From the NCBI GenBank assembly GCA_002309275.1, contig DBXL01000001.1, positions 16,792 to 25,455 on the forward strand: a stretch of 8,664 nucleotides of DNA. Reading direction: 5' to 3'. Source of the stretch: Ruminococcaceae bacterium UBA1213 (GTDB taxonomy: Bacteria > Bacillota > Clostridia > Oscillospirales > Acutalibacteraceae). The translations under genes and the position numbers were made by a program. Positions 1 to 6,702 of the stretch are shown one piece after another; within the stretch, counting starts at the first letter, position 1, and every line of letters starts with the position of its first letter. The notes beneath the pieces were generated by a model. That model made no database searches, had not been told where the DNA came from, and saw only the letters and a program-made list of their open reading frames with translations.

Positions 1-947
1 ATAATGCCCGTTGCATAGGGAATTCCCGATTCCATTGAATAGCCTATTGCAGCACTCCTGCCGCAGTCAGGCACTCCGCATACTATATCCGCTTCAACAG
101 GACATTGTTTTGCCAACATGATTCCTGCACGCTGTCTTGCCATGTCAACAGATACCCCGTCAACCACGCTGTCAGGTCTTGCAAAAAATACATACTCAAA
201 TATACAGGCGGCTGTTTTTCCGCCACAATTCTCTGTATGACTGTGTACGCCCTCGCTGTCTATGACGACCATTTCACCCGGCTGTACATCTCGGATAAAC
301 TCTCCGCCCATGCTGTCAAATACGCATGACTCCGACGCAAGCACATAGCTTTCACCAATTTTTCCCATGCACAGCGGTCTTACTCCCATCAAGTCACGCA
401 CTCCTATGAGCTTGCTCGGCGACATCAATACCACTGCATACGCTCCTTTAAGCTGTTTTACAGCTTCCTGCACAGCTTCTTCAATCGTACCCGTCTTTGT
501 TCTCGCCCTTGCGATAAGATAGGCTATTATCTCCGTATCGCCGTTTGACTGGAATATTGCCGCACCTTTCTGCAGGTCCTCTTTCAGTTCATCATGGTTT
601 GTCAAAGCACCGTTCATGCACAATGCAAGCTGACCTTGTATATATCTCATTACAAGCGGTGCAAGGTCTGCATGGTCAACCAGTCCCCCTGACGCATACT
701 TGACGTGTCCGAGTGCTATTTTACCATTTTTCAGCCTTGCCAATTCCTTTTCGGGCAATGCCTCAGGCACTACTCCGAAATCTTTATAATACACCATTTT
801 GCCATTATCATTTACGGCTATTCCTGCACCGACTTCTCCTCTGTGCTGGAGTGCATACAGTGCAAGATAGGTTTCTTCGACTATATCCAAATTTTCTTCA
901 TTCTTGAATATGCCGAAAACTCCGCATTCATCACGTAATTCTGACAT
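1..947 (-). CDS. purF: Amidophosphoribosyltransferase (PurF), 5' part, cut by window edge
   Basis: Catalyses the first step of purine synthesis: PRPP plus glutamine gives phosphoribosylamine. The frame is open from the ATG at 947 to the left edge (315 codons, no stop); family length is about 470-480, so roughly a third is missing, including the PRPP-binding loop. Residues 1-7 form a short propeptide before the predicted nucleophile Cys8 (DECGVFGIF), as in Bacillus-type PurF. Visible landmarks are QHRG (34-37), NG (112-113), GDTEI (136-140), RPL (190-192), FARPDS (255-260), and VPDCG...SGIPYATG, the start of the phosphoribosyltransferase domain. Cys248 (ACIFEY) aligns with the first iron-sulfur ligand of the B. 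subtilis enzyme. Glutaminase motifs deviate: QHRGEV for QHRGQE, HVKY for HVRY, MNGA for HNGN. A GAGGG ribosome site lies 5 nt before the start. The gene follows the Rpn-like gene by 27 bp and is probably co-transcribed with purE. Confidence 0.95.
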   Translation of the reverse strand, partial: MSELRDECGVFGIFKNEENLDIVEETYLALYALQHRGEVGAGIAVNDNGKMVYYKDFGVVPEALPEKELARLKNGKIALGHVKYASGGLVDHADLAPLVMRYIQGQLALCMNGALTNHDELKEDLQKGAAIFQSNGDTEIIAYLIARARTKTGTIEEAVQEAVKQLKGAYAVVLMSPSKLIGVRDLMGVRPLCMGKIGESYVLASESCVFDSMGGEFIRDVQPGEMVVIDSEGVHSHTENCGGKTAACIFEYVFFARPDSVVDGVSVDMARQRAGIMLAKQCPVEADIVCGVPDCGRSAAIGYSMESGIPYATGI

Positions 948-974
948 AATTTCCCTCAATTCTTTTTTTGAAGT

Positions 975-1850
975 TCACACCGATGTAACAAACTTGACTT
1001 CTTCATCATTCAGATGAAAAATCTTTTTCAAATCTTCTATTTTACCGCCAAGACTGAAAAGCTGTTTGACACTTTCCAAAGTGGAATGACGTTCTTTTTC
1101 GATACCTTTTTCGATACCTTTTTCGATACCCTTTTCGATACCCTTTGCTATACCTTCTTCAAGACATTCTTCACCATAAACTTTTTTATCCTGCTCAAAA
1201 TCATAATCTTGGAATAACATATTAAACGCCTCACTTCCAAATTGTTTAATATAGTCTGCAACAATATCATTGTCAATACAATATTTTATCGCTTCCACCA
1301 CACCACGAGTTTTTATCTGGTCAATCACTTCACTATACTCATAAAGCGGTTTACAGCTATCCAAACCATTTTCTTTTAATGCAGATAAATTGATATTGAT
1401 GACTTTCACTTTCAGTTCAAGCGAATCTGACGGAACTTTGAACGCATCACTCAATTTCAACTCTGTTTTATCAAGTTCATCATCACCGTTATACAGAACA
1501 TAAAATTCAGGTGTCGGTATTTTAAAAAGCTTTCTTCTGAATTTTTTGGTTTTATCGCTGTTTGTCAGCATTTCATAAACTCTGCCAACATACATTAAAA
1601 GTCGAAACGGCATATTATGATTGATTGTGCTTTGATGTTCTATAAAGCAAACTATCTTATCATCAAACAGGTATGAAACATCATTTCTCATCTGCTCAAA
1701 AAAGACATCTTCCAGACGACATTTCTGAGCCGTCTGAACTGTATTTCCGCTCAATGCTTCATACAAAGCTTTTGCACGTTCTGCCGAATGCTCTCCTGTG
1801 TAAAACCATGAAGAAAACAAACTGTCCTTTACTTTTATATTATTCTGCAT
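975..1850 (-). CDS. Rpn-family PD-(D/E)XK nuclease-like / putative transposase protein
   Basis: A 291-residue protein resembling the Rpn (recombination-promoting nuclease) and PDDEXK_2 group. Its opening NIKVKDSLF and the core NDVSYLFDD (residues 56-64) followed by EHQSTINHNMPFR (71-83) fit the family's D...E-x-Q active site, with Asp57, Glu71 and Gln73 as likely metal-binding or catalytic residues. Residues 233-252 hold a GIEK repeat, typical of the charged tail of these proteins, followed by a short helical C-terminus. Members are DNA endonucleases linked to RecA-independent recombination; no transposon ends are seen here. The ATG lies only 2 bp after the purE stop, with no good ribosome site (a GAG about 17 nt upstream), so translation is probably coupled to purE. 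The gene splits purE from purF. Its physiological role is unknown. Confidence 0.85.
   Translation of the reverse strand: MQNNIKVKDSLFSSWFYTGEHSAERAKALYEALSGNTVQTAQKCRLEDVFFEQMRNDVSYLFDDKIVCFIEHQSTINHNMPFRLLMYVGRVYEMLTNSDKTKKFRRKLFKIPTPEFYVLYNGDDELDKTELKLSDAFKVPSDSLELKVKVININLSALKENGLDSCKPLYEYSEVIDQIKTRGVVEAIKYCIDNDIVADYIKQFGSEAFNMLFQDYDFEQDKKVYGEECLEEGIAKGIEKGIEKGIEKGIEKERHSTLESVKQLFSLGGKIEDLKKIFHLNDEEVKFVTSV
1094..1153 (-). repeat. 12-bp tandem repeat coding for GIEK units
   Basis: Four units of the 12-mer (plus-strand form CTTTTTCGATAC, with a C for T at one position in the fourth) run from 1094 to 1141, followed by a degenerate fifth to 1153. Each unit encodes four residues of the Rpn-like protein (GIEK). 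Because the unit is a multiple of three, gain or loss by slippage would keep the frame and change only the tail length. Confidence 0.9.
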
Positions 1851-1852
1851 AA

Positions 1853-2356
1853 TTATTTTACCAGCTCTGCCACTTTTTCCTGTATTGCTTCATCTTTCTT
1901 GGCAACGCCGTCTTTCATCTTTATTTTATCTTCTGCAAGCTTCTCGGCAAGCGTATCGTCTGAAAGTGCCAGCATCTGTACTGCAAGAATCGCTGCATTG
2001 TCTGCACCGTCTATGGCAACCGTTGCTACAGGTATTCCTTTCGGCATCTGCACCGTCGCCAAAAGTGCGTCTAAACCGTCAAGCGTTGATGACTTTATCG
2101 GTATGCCAATTACAGGAATTGTTGTATGTGCCGCAAGCACCCCTGCAAGATGTGCCGCCTTACCTGCTGCCGCTATTATCACACCAAATCCATTCTCTCT
2201 CGCATTGGCTGAAAATTCTGCTGCCTGTTCGGGGGTTCTGTGTGCTGACATGATATGCACCTCAAACGGCACTCCGTATTCATTCAATGTCTTTACTGCT
2301 CCCGATACTATCGGAAAATCACTGTCACTGCCCATGATTACTGCTACTTTTTTCAT
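1853..2356 (-). CDS. purE: N5-carboxyaminoimidazole ribonucleotide mutase, class I PurE
   Basis: Converts N5-CAIR to CAIR in purine synthesis. The 167-residue length fits class I PurE (about 160-170). Family motifs are MGSDSD (residues 8-13), the substrate-binding SAHRTPE (37-43), AAAGKAAHLAGV (62-73) with the catalytic His, and GLDALLATVQMPKGIPVATVAI (94-115). The start ATG at 2356 is set by a strong AAGGAGGAG ribosome site (2364-2372), 7 nt away. A sigma-A-type promoter lies just upstream, giving a leader of roughly 25 nt with no room for a riboswitch. It is the first gene of the apparent purE-rpn-purF unit. No purK is visible here; it must lie elsewhere if the N5-CAIR route is used. Confidence 0.97.
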   Translation of the reverse strand: MKKVAVIMGSDSDFPIVSGAVKTLNEYGVPFEVHIMSAHRTPEQAAEFSANARENGFGVIIAAAGKAAHLAGVLAAHTTIPVIGIPIKSSTLDGLDALLATVQMPKGIPVATVAIDGADNAAILAVQMLALSDDTLAEKLAEDKIKMKDGVAKKDEAIQEKVAELVK

Positions 2357-2386
2357 ATAGAATCTCCTCCTTGATTTTATACCTAT

Positions 2387-2415
2387 ATTTTAGCCTACAT
2401 TCCCTGTTTTGTCAA
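2387..2415 (-). promoter_or_regulatory. Sigma-A-type promoter of the purE operon
   Basis: Reading the minus strand: TTGACA at 2415-2410 (perfect -35), a 17-nt spacer, and TAAAAT at 2392-2387 (5/6 -10). Transcription would start near 2380, about 24 nt before the purE ATG. The -35 box begins directly after the T-tract of the preceding terminator, so terminator and promoter are packed together. Confidence 0.85.
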
Positions 2416-2416
2416 C

Positions 2417-2448
2417 AAAAAATAAAGCCTGTCACAAAAACAGGCTTT
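2417..2448 (-). terminator. Rho-independent terminator after the transglutaminase gene
   Basis: On the minus strand, AAAGCCTGT and ACAGGCTTT form a 9-bp stem around a 7-nt loop (2448-2424), followed by ATTTTTTG. It sits 6 bp after the stop of the transglutaminase-like gene and ends that transcript before the purE promoter. Confidence 0.9.
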
Positions 2449-2454
2449 ACTCTC

Positions 2455-3672
2455 TCAAAAAGTAAAAGTCAGCGTCAGACCGTTATTTCCCTTTATATAG
2501 GATATACTGCCGTTTACGCCGTCTATGCGGAATATCCTGTCATTTTCGATAAGGTCATCATAGGCTTTCTGACATTCCTCCTGCGTGCCGAATTTCAGCG
2601 ACACACTTCCATAAGGTACGCCCTCTCTGATGACATATGCCACATACTCAAAATCATATTCGGGAAAATACAATCCATTATATATATAATAATTATACTC
2701 CAGTCCACTGCATACGGGAATATTCTGGTCTTTATCAATAACGTGTGTCAGTTCCGCTTCCTCTGTCGTGATAAGAAAATAATCATATGATTTTCTTTCC
2801 GTTTTTTCTCCCCCGTCAGATGTGTAGGAAGAGTCGTCCCATGTTACATCTATCTGATAATTATAATCGCCTAATTTGACATAGTTCCATGCATGAGATT
2901 CCCCGCCTTTGACGGCATATCCCGTTATATAACCGCATGGAATTCCAAGCTCTTTCATAATACACTGAAATGCACTTGCATAACCTGAACATACTGCTTT
3001 CCCGTTTACAAGACATCCATATGCATTTCTGCTATCAAAATATTTGTCGTTCCCGTCATTATCCGCATCACTTTCTGCTGCTTCATGGTCATATGTCGTG
3101 CTGTCAACTATGAAATCATGCACATAAAGCACTTTATCATAAATATCTTCCCACCTGCTTGCTTCCTCTGCTACGCTTTTTACCACTGTTTTAAACTTGG
3201 CATCTTTGGCTACTATCTCACCCACATCTCCCTTTGAGGTGGGTACAAAATCTATTTCTGTATGCGTTCCCAGAGTCGTCTTTGTATATCTGTATCCCTT
3301 GTTCATCCAGAAATACTCGGGGTGGTCGTCCATTACCGCCATATATGCATTAATAACTTCCTCTTCATCGGCATTCTCAAAGTGAAAGCTTAAATCATAC
3401 CTTTCAATATAATAGCACATCAGATTATACAGCTCTATCTCACCTTCACTCAGATTCCTTTCAACAGGACTGTCATAAGGAATTGTATAATAATCTGATA
3501 CCTCTATTTTAGGCGGTTCTTTATAGGAAACTTCCTCTTCAAAAAGAGTTTCACCGAAAAGCCCGTTTATATCACTCTGAAAACCGCCCTCACCAAAATA
3601 TTCATATACACCACTGCATGAACACGTCATCAGACAGCACAGCAATATTAAAAATATCTTCGTTTTCTTCAC
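2455..3672 (-). CDS. Transglutaminase-like superfamily lipoprotein
   Basis: A 405-residue secreted or membrane-anchored protein with a transglutaminase/protease-like core. Residues 1-20 look like a signal peptide (KK, then FLILLCCLM) ending in cysteines at 17 and 19; either could be lipidated, but neither lipobox is perfect. The predicted triad is Cys228 (KAVCSGYASAF), His260 (GGESHAWNYVKL) and Asp275 (YQIDVTWDD), in the usual Cys-His-Asp order. Residues 165-195 (VLYVHDFIVDSTTYD) match the helix that commonly precedes the core. Such proteins may act as peptidases or crosslinkers in the envelope; the substrate here is unknown. The start is GTG at 3672: the codon just upstream in frame is a stop. 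No clear ribosome site is seen, and the DUF4250 stop is 13 bp upstream, so translational coupling is likely. A terminator follows. Confidence 0.88.
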   Translation of the reverse strand: MKKTKIFLILLCCLMTCSCSGVYEYFGEGGFQSDINGLFGETLFEEEVSYKEPPKIEVSDYYTIPYDSPVERNLSEGEIELYNLMCYYIERYDLSFHFENADEEEVINAYMAVMDDHPEYFWMNKGYRYTKTTLGTHTEIDFVPTSKGDVGEIVAKDAKFKTVVKSVAEEASRWEDIYDKVLYVHDFIVDSTTYDHEAAESDADNDGNDKYFDSRNAYGCLVNGKAVCSGYASAFQCIMKELGIPCGYITGYAVKGGESHAWNYVKLGDYNYQIDVTWDDSSYTSDGGEKTERKSYDYFLITTEEAELTHVIDKDQNIPVCSGLEYNYYIYNGLYFPEYDFEYVAYVIREGVPYGSVSLKFGTQEECQKAYDDLIENDRIFRIDGVNGSISYIKGNNGLTLTFTF

Positions 3673-3685
3673 TCAATCACAGCTT

Positions 3686-3862
3686 TCATATAAATTTATT
3701 CATCTCTGCATTGTACTCATAGCCGATGGCAGAAAGCTTTCTTTCTATTTCAGAAACATCAATGCAATTTGTTTTTCCGAACTCGTCAAGCGATTGATAA
3801 TTATCCCTCAACTGTGTATTCATATAAGACAAAAGTATCATCGGATCATTTGGTATTGCCAT
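3686..3862 (-). CDS. DUF4250 small protein (58 aa)
   Basis: A short ORF, MAIPNDPMILLSYMNTQLRD... to ...NKFI, followed by TGA. The opening IPNDP-x-ILLS-x-x-NT-x-LRD-x-Y, a central SLDEF segment and the IGYEYN motif near the end match the DUF4250 family of about 60-residue proteins common in anaerobic Firmicutes and Bacteroides. The start ATG at 3862 has a GAAAGGGAG ribosome site (3871-3879) 8 nt upstream. There is no signal peptide, and the protein looks like a soluble two-helix domain with a possible helix-turn-helix flavour (IDVSEIERKLSAIGY); function unknown. It lies 13 bp before the transglutaminase-like gene and is probably co-transcribed with it. No convincing promoter was found upstream. 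Confidence 0.9.
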   Translation of the reverse strand: MAIPNDPMILLSYMNTQLRDNYQSLDEFGKTNCIDVSEIERKLSAIGYEYNAEMNKFI

Positions 3863-3885
3863 TTCAAAAACTCCCTTTCTTTACA

Positions 3886-4035
3886 GAGTGGAGAGTGAAG
3901 AGTGAAGAGTGGAGTTATTTCAATTCCAACTTCATTCTCAAAATCCACTGCTTTTCAATTTAAATTCATGTTTCGATAAAAAACTGAGTTCCGCAACTGC
4001 TCCACTCTCAACTCTCCACTCTCCACTCTCCACTC
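3886..4035. repeat. Inverted heptamer arrays, MITE-like element of about 150 bp
   Basis: The plus strand carries four GAGTGRA heptamers at 3886-3913 and five reverse-complement units (TCCACTC, one TCAACTC) at 4001-4035. The two arrays face each other around an 87-bp interior of no recognisable content. In pyrB-sense RNA the arms pair almost fully over 28 positions: two G-A differences become G-U wobbles and one position mismatches. The right array begins directly after the pyrB stop. There is no transposase and no clear target-site duplication; no T-tract follows the stem. It may be a non-autonomous repeat, a 3' RNA stabiliser or slippage-grown low-complexity DNA. Confidence 0.8.
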
Positions 4036-5109
4036 TCATATCAGCGTTCTGTCGTCACAGTAACGGCATAAAAGCATATCTCCGCCTGCTTTATGAAATC
4101 TCTTGGGCAGATACTTCTCCTGCTGAGTGATACAGCGTGGATTTTTACACCTTACATTATGCGTATCAAACTTTCTCGGCATGGGCGTTCTGTCAACGTC
4201 TTTCAGCATGGTCATTATCAATGCCATTCTTGCATACATTCCATAAACTGTCTGTATGAAATACTTTGCCCTTGAATCGTAGTCAACATCTTCCTCTATC
4301 TCGTCAACTCTCGGCAACGGGTGCAGTATCTTCAAATCACTCTTTGCATATGTCAGCTTCTCTCTGTCAAGCACAAATATGCCTTTCTGCTTTTCATACT
4401 CCTCCTCACTTGCAAAACGCTCTCTCTGTATCCTCGTCATATACAGCACATCAAGCAAAGGCATCGCATCTTTTAAATTAGGTATCTCCTGATACTTACA
4501 GCCCGACCTGTTGAGTATATCTTTTATATACTGCGGAACTGTCAATTCCGGCGTGGATATAAGCACAAAACTGTTATTCTCAAAATGGGACATCGTTTTG
4601 ATAAGTGAATGCACCGTTCTGCCGTTCTTCAAATCTCCGCACAGCCCTATACACATATTATCAAGCGTTCCCTTTTCATTATAAAGCGTCACTACATCTG
4701 TCAGAGTCTGCGTGGGGTGCAGGTGTCCGCCGTCGCCTGCATTGATAACAGGGGCTGCCGAATACATGGAAGCTGCCTTTGCCGCTCCCTCTGACGGGTG
4801 CCTTATTGCAATTATATCTGTATATCCCCCTACTACCGTTATCGTATCTTTCAGGCTCTCCCCCTTTGATACAGAAGAATTCTGCGGATTGTCAAAGCCT
4901 ATGACATTTCCCCCAAGCCTTAACATCGCTGTCTTGAATGACATCTGCGTTCTTGTTGACGGCTCATAAAACAGAGTTGCCAATATCTTTCCCTTGCAGA
5001 CTTCCGAATATTCTTCCGGAGATGCCATTATCCGATTGGCAAGCTCTATAATTTCCATTAACTCTTCCCTTGAAATGTCCTCTAAATCTATCACATGCTT
5101 ATTTTTCAT
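4036..5109 (-). CDS. pyrB: Aspartate carbamoyltransferase with C-terminal PyrI-type zinc domain
   Basis: Condenses carbamoyl phosphate and aspartate in pyrimidine synthesis. The ATG at 5109 is chosen because GGAGGGG (5115-5121) sits 5 nt upstream; a longer frame would read through the ftsZ terminator. Catalytic motifs, in order: FYEPSTRT (47-54), SSVSKGES (78-85), IRHPSEGA (102-109), HPTQTLTD (131-138), GDLKNGRTVHSL (158-169), YMTRIQRERF (223-232) and HPLPRVDEI (263-271), close to the enteric type. The catalytic domain ends near residue 301. Residues 321-351 hold Cys321, Cys326, Cys348 and Cys351 (C-x4-C-x21-C-x2-C), matching the zinc site of the PyrI regulatory chain (C-x4-C-x23-C-x2-C in E. 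coli). The nucleotide-binding allosteric domain of PyrI is absent. At 357 residues it exceeds the usual 305-310. A hairpin lies upstream; inverted repeats begin at the stop. Confidence 0.96.
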   Translation of the reverse strand: MKNKHVIDLEDISREELMEIIELANRIMASPEEYSEVCKGKILATLFYEPSTRTQMSFKTAMLRLGGNVIGFDNPQNSSVSKGESLKDTITVVGGYTDIIAIRHPSEGAAKAASMYSAAPVINAGDGGHLHPTQTLTDVVTLYNEKGTLDNMCIGLCGDLKNGRTVHSLIKTMSHFENNSFVLISTPELTVPQYIKDILNRSGCKYQEIPNLKDAMPLLDVLYMTRIQRERFASEEEYEKQKGIFVLDREKLTYAKSDLKILHPLPRVDEIEEDVDYDSRAKYFIQTVYGMYARMALIMTMLKDVDRTPMPRKFDTHNVRCKNPRCITQQEKYLPKRFHKAGGDMLLCRYCDDRTLI

Positions 5110-5132
5110 TGTTTCCCCTCCGTTTAGATACG

Positions 5133-5169
5133 AAAATAAAGCCTGTCGAATTGTCAACGGCAGGCTTTA
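5133..5169 (-). terminator. Terminator-like hairpin between ftsZ and pyrB
   Basis: Minus strand: TAAAGCCTG and CAGGCTTTA form a 9-bp stem (5169-5137), extended after one mismatch by two base pairs, with TTGACAATT at the tip, then TTTTCG. It lies 11 bp after the ftsZ stop and about 28 nt before the pyrB ATG. The short T-run makes it a weaker terminator than the one before purE. TTGACA in the loop resembles a -35 box but no good -10 follows at 16-18 nt, so pyrB may be read by read-through or by attenuation control. Confidence 0.7.
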
Positions 5170-5180
5170 AAGTCAATCAG

Positions 5181-6512
5181 TTATTTAAATATAGACATTA
5201 TATCCATGTATGAATCATCAGGATCAGGATTTCTCTGAGTATTCTGCTGAGTTCTCGATGGCTGAACGCCTGTGTTTGCATTGGGATAAACAGGCTGCTG
5301 TGTCTGTCTGGGCTGCTGCTTTTCCTGCTGCTGCGGAACCTGCTGGTTCGGATAATACATCGGCTGCTGCGGAGCAGACTGATAGGCATTATACTGCGGC
5401 TGGGACTGAGGTACAGGCTGCTGCATTCTCGGCTGTCTGTTGTCCTGCGGTCTCATTACTCCGCCATATCTCTGCGGCTCGGGTTTCTGGGCAGTATTGC
5501 CATACTTGAACTGTGAATTATTGGTTTCCTTCTTCTGATTGATAAGAGTATAATGGTCAGTTGTCGGGAAACCTGTCGCAATAACGATTACACTGATCGT
5601 GTCGTCCATTTCCTCGTCAAGTGCGGCACCCCAGATAATAATAGCATTTTCATCAACCTGTTCCGAAATCATGGTTGATGCTTCCTGTATCTCGTCAAGT
5701 CCAATATCAGGCGATGCCTTGATATTGACAATCAATCCCTTTGCACCCTCGATAGACGTACCCAAAAGAGGACTGGAAATAGCCTGCTGTGCGGCTGTCT
5801 TTGCCTTGTCCTTGCCTGAGGCAAGACCTACTCCCATGAGAGCATAGCCTGCATCTTTCATTACAGATGTAACGTCTGCAAAGTCAAGATTGACAAGTCC
5901 CGGTATTACTATTAAATCGGTGATACTCTGAACGCCCTGACGGAGAACGTCATCTGCTGCAAAGAATGCATTCTGCAAAGTGATTTTCTCTCCGCTGATG
6001 TGCTTCAGTCTTTCATTAGGAATTACTATCAGTGAATCAACGTGTGACTTCAGCTTTTCAATACCCATTTCAGCCTGAGCCATACGCTTTTTACCTTCAA
6101 AGAAGAATGGTGTTGTAACGATACCTACTGTAAGAATTCCCATTTCCTTTGCTATCTCGGCTACAACAGGTGCTGCACCTGTACCTGTGCCGCCTCCCAT
6201 ACCTGCGGTAATAAATACCATGTCTGTGCCAAGAAGCAAGTCGCTTATCTGTCCACGGCTCTCTTCTGCTGCCTTTTCACCTATTTCGGGCTTTGAGCCT
6301 GCACCCTTACCGCCTGTTATTTTTTCGCCTATCTGTATCTTCTGAGTAGCCTTTGAACGAATAAGTGCCTGCTTATCCGTGTTGATAGAAATAAACTCTA
6401 CTCCCGACACATACTCTACCATTCTGTCAACAGCGTTTCCACCGCCGCCGCCTACTCCGACAACCTTAATATGTACAATGGTGTCCATTTCATTTTCAAA
6501 TTCGTAAGGCAT
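5181..6512 (-). CDS. ftsZ: Cell division protein FtsZ
   Basis: Tubulin-like GTPase that polymerises into the Z-ring at midcell. In 443 residues: GVGGGGGNAVDRM (19-31) and the tubulin signature GGGTGTGAAP (106-115) bind GTP; NERLKHISGEK (166-176) and the T7-loop region NLDFADV (208-214) complete the GTPase site between monomers. The globular core ends near residue 320. Then comes a disordered Gln/Pro-rich linker (about 331-432) and the conserved C-terminal peptide DSYMDIMSIFK, which binds partners such as FtsA, SepF or ZapA-type proteins. Start ATG at 6512 has GAAGGGAG (6520-6527) 7 nt upstream. It is flanked by its own probable promoter and a terminator, so it may be largely monocistronic. 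ftsA is not next to it. Confidence 0.98.
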   Translation of the reverse strand: MPYEFENEMDTIVHIKVVGVGGGGGNAVDRMVEYVSGVEFISINTDKQALIRSKATQKIQIGEKITGGKGAGSKPEIGEKAAEESRGQISDLLLGTDMVFITAGMGGGTGTGAAPVVAEIAKEMGILTVGIVTTPFFFEGKKRMAQAEMGIEKLKSHVDSLIVIPNERLKHISGEKITLQNAFFAADDVLRQGVQSITDLIVIPGLVNLDFADVTSVMKDAGYALMGVGLASGKDKAKTAAQQAISSPLLGTSIEGAKGLIVNIKASPDIGLDEIQEASTMISEQVDENAIIIWGAALDEEMDDTISVIVIATGFPTTDHYTLINQKKETNNSQFKYGNTAQKPEPQRYGGVMRPQDNRQPRMQQPVPQSQPQYNAYQSAPQQPMYYPNQQVPQQQEKQQPRQTQQPVYPNANTGVQPSRTQQNTQRNPDPDDSYMDIMSIFK

Positions 6513-6702
6513 TGTTTTTCTCCCTTCAAAATTAACTTCATTTACACTGCTTAAAACCTCAGCATTAACTTACTAATGCAACTAATAATAATCTACCACT
6601 TTTTAAGCACTTTTTCAATACACTAAATCAATTTTTATATATATTTATCACTATACAAATAAATCGTTCCATTTTTTCGTGATTTTTTGGTGATTTTGAC
6701 GA
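6513..6702. other. AT-rich spacer between ftsQ and ftsZ
   Basis: This 190-bp gap holds the probable ftsZ promoter and leader. No gene and no clear terminator hairpin for ftsQ is visible; a short direct repeat AAATCACSA-type (minus strand near 6677-6700) and a TATATATATA run (6637-6646) are the only other patterns. ftsQ mRNA could therefore run on into ftsZ. Confidence 0.6.
6590..6618 (-). promoter_or_regulatory. Probable ftsZ promoter (extended -10)
   Basis: Minus strand: TTGAAA at 6618-6613, a 17-nt spacer ending in TGG, and TAGATT at 6595-6590 (4/6 with TGn extension). Transcription would start near 6582, giving an untranslated leader of about 70 nt. It lies in the only long AT-rich gap (6513-6702) of this block. 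Other A/T hexamers in the gap are weaker. Confidence 0.5.

Noticed and set aside
1899..2360. 153-residue frame on the plus strand
   Set aside because: Antisense to purE, which explains every conserved residue; Ala/Ser-rich shadow.
3915..4000. Possible promoter within the heptamer-array interior for the DUF4250 gene
   Set aside because: Several TTGAAA-like boxes occur but none has a reasonable -10 at 16-18 nt.
5110..5157. 16-residue upstream extension of PyrB
   Set aside because: It would read through the hairpin and lacks homology; the strong GGAGGGG site supports the ATG at 5109.
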